21,748 nt of DNA from NCBI GenBank assembly GCA_947632525.1, contig CANRPQ010000010.1, positions 1-21,748 on the forward strand, given 5' to 3'. This document shows, piece by piece, positions 17,276-21,748 of the stretch. The number at the start of each line of letters is the position of its first letter. Within the stretch, counting starts at the first letter, position 1. The position numbers and the translations under genes were made by a program. The notes beneath the pieces are model-generated. The model saw only the letters and a program-made list of their open reading frames with translations. It ran no database searches and was not told where the DNA came from. This stretch comes from an uncultured Clostridia bacterium. GTDB taxonomy: Bacteria > Bacillota > Clostridia > TANB77 > CAG-508.

Positions 17276-17560
17276 TTAATAAGGATATCTCTCATATAAA
17301 TATCTGATAACTTCGTCAGCATTGTGTTTTGTAATATTTATGAATAAATCCTTATCTAAGCTTATCCACATATTAATTTTATAATCCTCTTGATTTTCAA
17401 TTAATGCACCTATCATATCTGCTATTTCAAGAGGATTTTGATATTCTTTTTGCCATAGAAATTCATCTTCTATGGCTACATTTTTTTTGAAAAAATCATT
17501 TAAAAAAGAAGCAATTTCTCCATTTTTATCACTATACAATTTTACTATTGCATTATTCAT
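17276..17560 (-). CDS. Small conserved-looking protein of unknown function
   Basis: 94 residues, acidic, soluble, with no signal peptide or transmembrane helix. It has a regular mix of predicted helices and strands (MWISLDKDLFINITKHNADEVIRYLYERYPY at the end) and no low-complexity bias, which supports real coding. A possible AGGAAAGG lies about 16 nt upstream of the ATG on the minus strand, a loose fit. It is convergent with dtd at a distance of 7 bp and divergent from the secreted-protein gene at 17702. I do not recognise the family. Confidence 0.7.
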   Translation of the reverse strand: MNNAIVKLYSDKNGEIASFLNDFFKKNVAIEDEFLWQKEYQNPLEIADMIGALIENQEDYKINMWISLDKDLFINITKHNADEVIRYLYERYPY

Positions 17561-17701
17561 TTTATATATTAAATAACCTTTCCTAGATTAAATTTTTCAT
17601 TATTTATTATTGTAGAAACAAAAAATATTTATACTTGAGAATAAAAGGAAATTTTCTGGTCAAACTATAAATAACATATTAAAAAGAAAGGAAAATTTTT
17701 G

Positions 17702-18619
17702 ATGAAAAAAAGTATAATTATTTTAATTGTATCAGTAATTGCAATTTTTATAGTGTTATCTTCTTTAGTAGTATTTGCAGGTAATGAAAAAAAGGGTGAT
17801 CAAATAGAAGAAAAGGTATCACAGGAAATTGCATATTTAAATAGATATATTGTTAGCATGTTAGGAGACTTTGACGGACTTACTATTGGAAATTATTTAA
17901 AAGATGAAAAGTCGTCAAATTTACAAGTTGAATCTGATAGAGCATTGAAAGTTACAAATGAAGAAGGAAATACAACCAATTCTGAAGATAGTAAAGATAA
18001 TAGTGAGCAAAATACTTCAACAGAAAATTCTAATCAAGGAAATCAGTCAAATGATAAAATAGCAAATAATAAACAAAGTAATATATTATCAGCCAATGGT
18101 AAATATACTACAAACTGGGATTACATTCAAAGTGAAATAGAAGAGCTTTATCAAATATGGAACACAGTAAGTATTGATTTAAATTCTATTAATGTAGACG
18201 GAAGTTCAATATTAGCTTTTAGTGACTTTTTAAATACAAGTACACAAAATATAAAAAAGAAAGATAAAGAAAAATCAATGGATTCACTTACTCAAATATA
18301 TCAATTATTACCAAAATATAATGAAAGTTTTAGTCCGGAAAGTAAAGAAACAAAAACATTAAAAATACAAAGCAATATAGTAACAGCTTACACTAAAGTA
18401 TCTAATGGCAAATGGGAAGATGCACAAAAACAATTATATGAAGCTAATAGTCAATTTACAAATTTATTAAACAGCGTAGGTCAAAATTTTAATAATCAAA
18501 CTGCAGTTAATCAATGTTATATAATAATTAATGAATTAATTAAAGCAGTTAATTTAAAAGATAAAGAAATTTTCTTTATTCAATATCAAAATTTAATAGG
18601 AAAAATGCAAATAATATAG
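17702..18619 (+). CDS. Secreted or membrane-anchored protein of unknown function
   Basis: 305 residues from ATG 17702; AAAGGA at 17687-17692 is 9 nt upstream, and the TTG immediately before is less likely. A signal peptide or anchor is visible: MKKS followed by hydrophobic residues 5-26, with VFA-G as a possible cleavage site. A first helical segment (34-66) is followed by a linker rich in N, S, E, Q and T (about 84-128). A helical C-terminal domain with tryptophans (NWDYIQSEIEELYQIWN, 138-154) looks like stacked helices. No catalytic motif is seen and I do not recognise the family. It sits alone just upstream of the rnpB promoter, with no terminator in between. Confidence 0.82.
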   Translation: MKKSIIILIVSVIAIFIVLSSLVVFAGNEKKGDQIEEKVSQEIAYLNRYIVSMLGDFDGLTIGNYLKDEKSSNLQVESDRALKVTNEEGNTTNSEDSKDNSEQNTSTENSNQGNQSNDKIANNKQSNILSANGKYTTNWDYIQSEIEELYQIWNTVSIDLNSINVDGSSILAFSDFLNTSTQNIKKKDKEKSMDSLTQIYQLLPKYNESFSPESKETKTLKIQSNIVTAYTKVSNGKWEDAQKQLYEANSQFTNLLNSVGQNFNNQTAVNQCYIIINELIKAVNLKDKEIFFIQYQNLIGKMQII

Positions 18620-18622
18620 ATA

Positions 18623-18651
18623 TTGATTTTTTAATTTAAATATTGTATAAT
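18623..18651 (+). promoter_or_regulatory. rnpB promoter
   Basis: TTGATT 18623-18628 and a perfect TATAAT 18646-18651 are 17 bp apart. Transcription would begin about 7 nt later, at the predicted 5' end of RNase P RNA. It starts 3 bp after the stop codon of the previous gene. Confidence 0.88.
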
Positions 18652-18657
18652 AGAAAT

Positions 18658-19000
18658 GTAGTAAGTTGGATAGTCGCGTATAGCAAGGCTGAAAGGCAGC
18701 GTACGAGGAAAGTCCGGGCTCCATAGAGTAATGATGCTGGATAACGTCCAGTAAGGGCAACCTTAAGGAAAGTGCAACAGAAAATAACCGCCTTTAAATA
18801 GGTAAGGATGAAAAGGCAGGGTAAGAGCCTACCGCTGATATGGTGACATATCAGGTCAATGTAAACCCCATCTGGAGCAACACCGAGACAGAAGGTTAAG
18901 ACTACTCGTCATCTTCTAATTTGGTGGCATGAGACTTGCAGTAATGCAAGTAGTAGATAAATGACTATCCCAGACAAAACCCGGCTTATAGATTTACTGC
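18658..19000 (+). ncRNA. rnpB: RNase P RNA (class A)
   Basis: The universally conserved blocks are present in order: GAGGAAAGTCCGGGCTCC at 18706-18723, AGTGCAACAGAAA near 18771-18783, ACCGCC at 18788-18793, GGTAAGGATGAAAAGG near 18801-18816, GGTAAGAGCC near 18820-18829 and ACAAAACCCGGCTTA near 18975-18989. GTAGTAA at 18658-18664 pairs with TTTACTGC at 18993-19000 (P1), which fixes the ends at about 343 nt. GGATAGTC (18668-18675) pairs with GACTATCC (18963-18970). The layout is ancestral class A, as expected for Clostridia rather than Bacilli. The RNA is the catalytic part of the enzyme that matures tRNA 5' ends. Confidence 0.97.
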
Positions 19001-19010
19001 AAATTATATC

Positions 19011-19040
19011 AAAAAAGATAGGCAAGTACCTATCTTTTTT
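19011..19040. terminator. Bidirectional terminator between rnpB and the pseudouridine synthase gene
   Basis: AAAAAAGATAGG (19011-19022) pairs perfectly with CCTATCTTTTTT (19029-19040) around CAAGTA. Because the stem ends in A6 and T6, it gives a GC-containing hairpin plus U tract on both strands, serving rnpB (plus) and the gene ending at 19047 (minus). Confidence 0.9.
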
Positions 19041-19046
19041 GTATGC

Positions 19047-19928
19047 TTATATTAAATTCTCAAAATCTTTAGGTATTTGTGCAGAATAAAACACTTTTTT
19101 ACCTGAAATTGGATGAATAAAACTCATTTCACAGCAATGCAAAGCTTGTCTATCTATTAATGGGGAAGTAGAGCCATAAAGTGTATCTCCTAGCAGTGAA
19201 TGTCCAATATGAGCAAAATGAACACGTATTTGGTGAGTACGTCCTGTTTCTAAAGTACATTCTACAATATCAAAATTATTTTGTAAGTTTGATTTTAATA
19301 CTTTATAATGAGTTATTGAAGTGTCTCCATTTTTATCGATACATCTCTCAATTATACTTTTTTCCTTTCTTGCAATCGGAGCAGAAATAGTTCCTAATTG
19401 TTGCTCTAAATGTCCTTCTACAATAGCAATATATTTTTTTACAAAATCTTTTGATTTCATTTGTTTTACTAAACATTCTTGGATATATTCATTTTTAGCA
19501 AATATAACTAAGCCAGAAGTGTCTTTATCTAATCTGTTAACTGGTCGTATTTTTTTATTCAATCCAATCTTGTCAAAATAATATCGTATGCCATTAGATA
19601 AACTGTCTTCATAATGATAACATGAAGGATGAACAGCAATTCCAGCAGGCTTGTCTACTACTAAATAGCAATCATCCTCATATATAATATTTAAAGTAAT
19701 AGGCGCTGGAACAATATTAGAATTATCTTCTTTGTAATTTAAATCACATTCTATAATATCTCCAACTTTAATAGGATGATGTACATATACAGGCTCATTA
19801 TTTAAAAATATTTTTTGTAACTTTTTCAATTTTAATAGAAGTCTATCAGAGATAGAAAATTCTACCTTCAAGACCTCTTTAACATTTTGATATTTGGTTT
19901 GGTTTGTAACTTTGTAACTTAAATTCAT
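19047..19928 (-). CDS. RluA/RluD-family pseudouridine synthase
   Basis: 293 residues. Converts specific uridines of rRNA or tRNA to pseudouridine. The catalytic block RPVNRLDKDTSGLVIFAKN (128-146) contains the essential D134; relatives often have His where this has Asn131. Other family motifs are YLVVDKPAGIAVHP (88-101), KKYIAIVEG, and ETGRTHQIRVHFAHIGHSLLGD. The N-terminal 60 residues resemble an S4-like RNA-binding segment. Which site it modifies (RluC, RluD or another) cannot be told. ATAGGAA about 6 nt upstream supports ATG 19928. The HD-domain gene ends 23 nt upstream on the same strand, so the two are probably co-transcribed. Confidence 0.93.
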   Translation of the reverse strand: MNLSYKVTNQTKYQNVKEVLKVEFSISDRLLLKLKKLQKIFLNNEPVYVHHPIKVGDIIECDLNYKEDNSNIVPAPITLNIIYEDDCYLVVDKPAGIAVHPSCYHYEDSLSNGIRYYFDKIGLNKKIRPVNRLDKDTSGLVIFAKNEYIQECLVKQMKSKDFVKKYIAIVEGHLEQQLGTISAPIARKEKSIIERCIDKNGDTSITHYKVLKSNLQNNFDIVECTLETGRTHQIRVHFAHIGHSLLGDTLYGSTSPLIDRQALHCCEMSFIHPISGKKVFYSAQIPKDFENLI

Positions 19929-19951
19929 ATATTATTCCTATTAATGAAATA

Positions 19952-20521
19952 TTACTTATTTCTAGATTCTATTAGATAAGTAGCTTCCAAATCAGCTTCA
20001 TGTAATGCTAAAGCTAAAGGAAACTTTTCATATACAGAACTAATTGTACCATATAATTCTTTTGGTTCAGTAAATCCCATATGCCAACGAATTGCATACA
20101 TTTCTTCCATAGTAAGCTTAATAAATTTACTTATCATCATAACAGATTTTTCACCATGGCCATATGGAATAGTATCATTTACAGTATAGTATGGTTCTTT
20201 TACCCAAACGCCATCTGAATTTTTTTTGTTTCTAAAATCTACAATATAATAATTTGTTTTACAAATATCATGTAGTAGTGTTATTAAAATGACTGTATCA
20301 TCAGATACTTGCACAATATCAGAGTATGGTTTATTTAATAATTTTTCTTTTAATATGTGATATACGTTAAGACTATGTTCTAATAATCCACCCTCATAAT
20401 TTCCATGATATTTGGTACTAGCAGGTGCTTTATAAAAATCCGTTTTTTCTAAATAATTAATTAAATTATTAATTCCATCTCTTTGAATACTTTGTAATAG
20501 TTCGATAAATTCTTCTTTCAT
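19952..20521 (-). CDS. HD-domain metal-dependent phosphohydrolase
   Basis: 189 residues forming one HD domain. A nearly complete metal-ligand set can be seen: H49 in LLEHSLNVY, H84 and D85 in LLHDICK, H122 in YGHGEKS, H147 in IRWHMGF and D177 in HEADLEA. Five or six such ligands are typical of binuclear HD enzymes acting on nucleotides or on RNA 3' ends (YhaM-like) rather than of simple dNTPases; the substrate is not known. GGGGGT about 8-13 nt upstream on the minus strand serves ATG 20521. It is likely in one transcript with the pseudouridine synthase downstream, hinting at an RNA-related role, which is inference only. Confidence 0.87.
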   Translation of the reverse strand: MKEEFIELLQSIQRDGINNLINYLEKTDFYKAPASTKYHGNYEGGLLEHSLNVYHILKEKLLNKPYSDIVQVSDDTVILITLLHDICKTNYYIVDFRNKKNSDGVWVKEPYYTVNDTIPYGHGEKSVMMISKFIKLTMEEMYAIRWHMGFTEPKELYGTISSVYEKFPLALALHEADLEATYLIESRNK

Positions 20522-20548
20522 AATATAATACCCCCATACTTTTCATAT

Positions 20549-20577
20549 ATTATACAGTAACTTTTATAAAAATGGAA
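20549..20577 (-). promoter_or_regulatory. Possible promoter of the HD-domain gene
   Basis: On the minus strand a perfect TATAAT (20554-20549) lies 28 nt before the start codon. The -35 position (TTCCAT, 20577-20572, 17 bp away) is poor, so only the -10 is convincing. Confidence 0.45.
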
Positions 20578-20599
20578 GTATATTATTTCACAAAAAGCA

Positions 20600-20628
20600 T
20601 TGTACTTTTTTAAAATTCCATATATAAT
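20600..20628 (+). promoter_or_regulatory. pta promoter
   Basis: TTGTAC 20600-20605 and a perfect TATAAT 20623-20628 are 17 bp apart, 41 bp before the pta ATG. It is divergent from the HD-gene promoter. Confidence 0.85.
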
Positions 20629-20669
20629 AACTATATTGTAATATTCTTATATACGAAAGGAGTATTTTT

Positions 20670-21668
20670 ATGGCATTTATAGATAAAATTAAGCAAAAAG
20701 CAAAAAAAGATATAAAAACTATTATATTGCCAGAAAGCGAAGATAAAAGGGTTTTAGATGCGGCATCTAAAGTATTAAAAGAAAAATTTGCCAATATAAT
20801 TCTAATTGGAGATGAAAAAGAAATACTTGATAGAGCTAATGAAAATAAAATTGACCTAACTGGATGCAAAATTATAAATCCTAAAACTTCTGATAAATTT
20901 GAACAATATGTAAGTGATTTTTATGAGTTAAGAAAAGCAAAGGGAATGACACTAGAAAAAGCAAGAGAAACTATGTTTGAACCTATATATTTTGGAATGA
21001 TGATGGTAAAGGAAGGTGACGGTGATGGTCTAGTTTCAGGTGCTTGTCATTCTACAGCAAACACACTAAGACCCGCCTTACAAATATTAAAAACAGCTCC
21101 AGGTACAAAGTTAGTTTCTGCATTTTTTGCAATTGTAGTTCCTAACTGTGAGTATGGAGAAAATGGAGTATTTGTATTTGGTGATTGTGGATTAGTAGAA
21201 AATCCGTCTGCAGATGATTTATCAGAAATTGCAATTTCTTCTAGCAAAAGTTTTAAACAATTAACAGGAAAAGAATCTAAAGTTGCAATGCTTTCATACT
21301 CTACTTATGGAAGTGCTCATTCAGAATTAACAGAAAAAGTAGTAGAAGCTACTAATCTGTTAAAAGAAAAACAACCAAATTTAGCATGTGACGGAGAATT
21401 ACAATTAGATGCTGCTATAATACCAGAAGTTGCAAGCTCAAAAGCACCAGGAAGCGATGTAGCAGGAAAAGCAAATACATTAATATTCCCAGATTTAAAC
21501 GCTGGAAATATAGGGTATAAATTAGTGCAAAGATTAGCAAAAGCAGAAGCATATGGACCACTTTGCCAAGGAATTGCAAAACCAGTTAATGATTTATCTA
21601 GAGGATGTAGTAGTGACGATATTGTTGGAGTTGTAGCAATTACATGCGTACAATCTCAAAATATGTAA
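20670..21668 (+). CDS. pta: Phosphate acetyltransferase
   Basis: 332 residues, the length of the short Firmicute-type enzyme without the extra N-terminal domains of E. coli Pta. It interconverts acetyl-CoA and acetyl phosphate; with acetate kinase it gives ATP during acetate fermentation. Family motifs: ILPESEDKRVLDAA (19-32), GDGDGLVSGACHSTA (116-130), YSTYGSA (210-216), DGELQLDAA (241-249), FPDLNAGNIGYK (273-284) and the C-terminal RGCSSDDIVG (311-320). AAAGGAG 7 nt upstream gives a strong start at 20670. The 80 bp after the stop show no gene and no terminator; ackA, the usual partner, would be expected beyond the window. Confidence 0.97.
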   Translation: MAFIDKIKQKAKKDIKTIILPESEDKRVLDAASKVLKEKFANIILIGDEKEILDRANENKIDLTGCKIINPKTSDKFEQYVSDFYELRKAKGMTLEKARETMFEPIYFGMMMVKEGDGDGLVSGACHSTANTLRPALQILKTAPGTKLVSAFFAIVVPNCEYGENGVFVFGDCGLVENPSADDLSEIAISSSKSFKQLTGKESKVAMLSYSTYGSAHSELTEKVVEATNLLKEKQPNLACDGELQLDAAIIPEVASSKAPGSDVAGKANTLIFPDLNAGNIGYKLVQRLAKAEAYGPLCQGIAKPVNDLSRGCSSDDIVGVVAITCVQSQNM

Positions 21669-21748
21669 TATAAATCGTGAAGTGAAAATTTAAATTCCAG
21701 TTTTAAAAGATGATAAAAAATTGTAAAAGAAAGTTCTAGAATAATTTA

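Overview
The window is about 21.7 kb of very AT-rich DNA. It has Gram-positive style ribosome binding sites (AGGAGG, AAAGGAG), strong TTGNNN-17-TATAAT promoters and a class A RNase P RNA. Gene content is mostly low-GC Firmicute housekeeping, so the source is most likely a member of the Clostridia. The genus cannot be told from this sequence. TGA is used as a stop (der), so the code is standard.

Layout. The left end (1-390) is a decayed accessory patch: the tail of an unidentified gene running into a RhuM-family remnant with several lesions. Next come a membrane-anchored protein of unknown function (475-1962), a strong terminator, a pair made of a TIM-barrel sugar-phosphate isomerase-like enzyme and a CapA-like metallophosphatase (2316-4387), and an APH-family kinase (4503-5333). 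DNA polymerase I follows (5413-8155), split into two ORFs by a one-base shift at an A7 tract. Between polA and a convergent, membrane-anchored M23 peptidase (8378-9466, minus strand) lies a 122-bp element with perfect 25-bp inverted repeats around a GC-rich core, unlike anything else in the window. Then come metK and an acyl-CoA synthetase-like gene.

From 12.7 to 17.3 kb there is a run of plus-strand housekeeping genes: dCMP deaminase, der, plsY, gpsA, a zinc-ribbon protein and dtd. PlsY and GpsA act in succession: GpsA makes glycerol-3-phosphate and PlsY acylates it to start phospholipid synthesis. Der (ribosome assembly), Dtd (tRNA proofreading), RNase P RNA and the RluA-family pseudouridine synthase all serve translation. 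The right part holds a small convergent ORF, a secreted protein of unknown function, rnpB with promoter and bidirectional terminator, a minus-strand pair (pseudouridine synthase and HD-domain hydrolase), and pta, cut off from whatever follows.

The most unusual signals are the inverted-repeat element at 8222-8343, the A7 frameshift in polA, the short active-site loop in MetK, and the RhuM remnant. No CRISPR array, tRNA, complete insertion sequence or prophage was seen.
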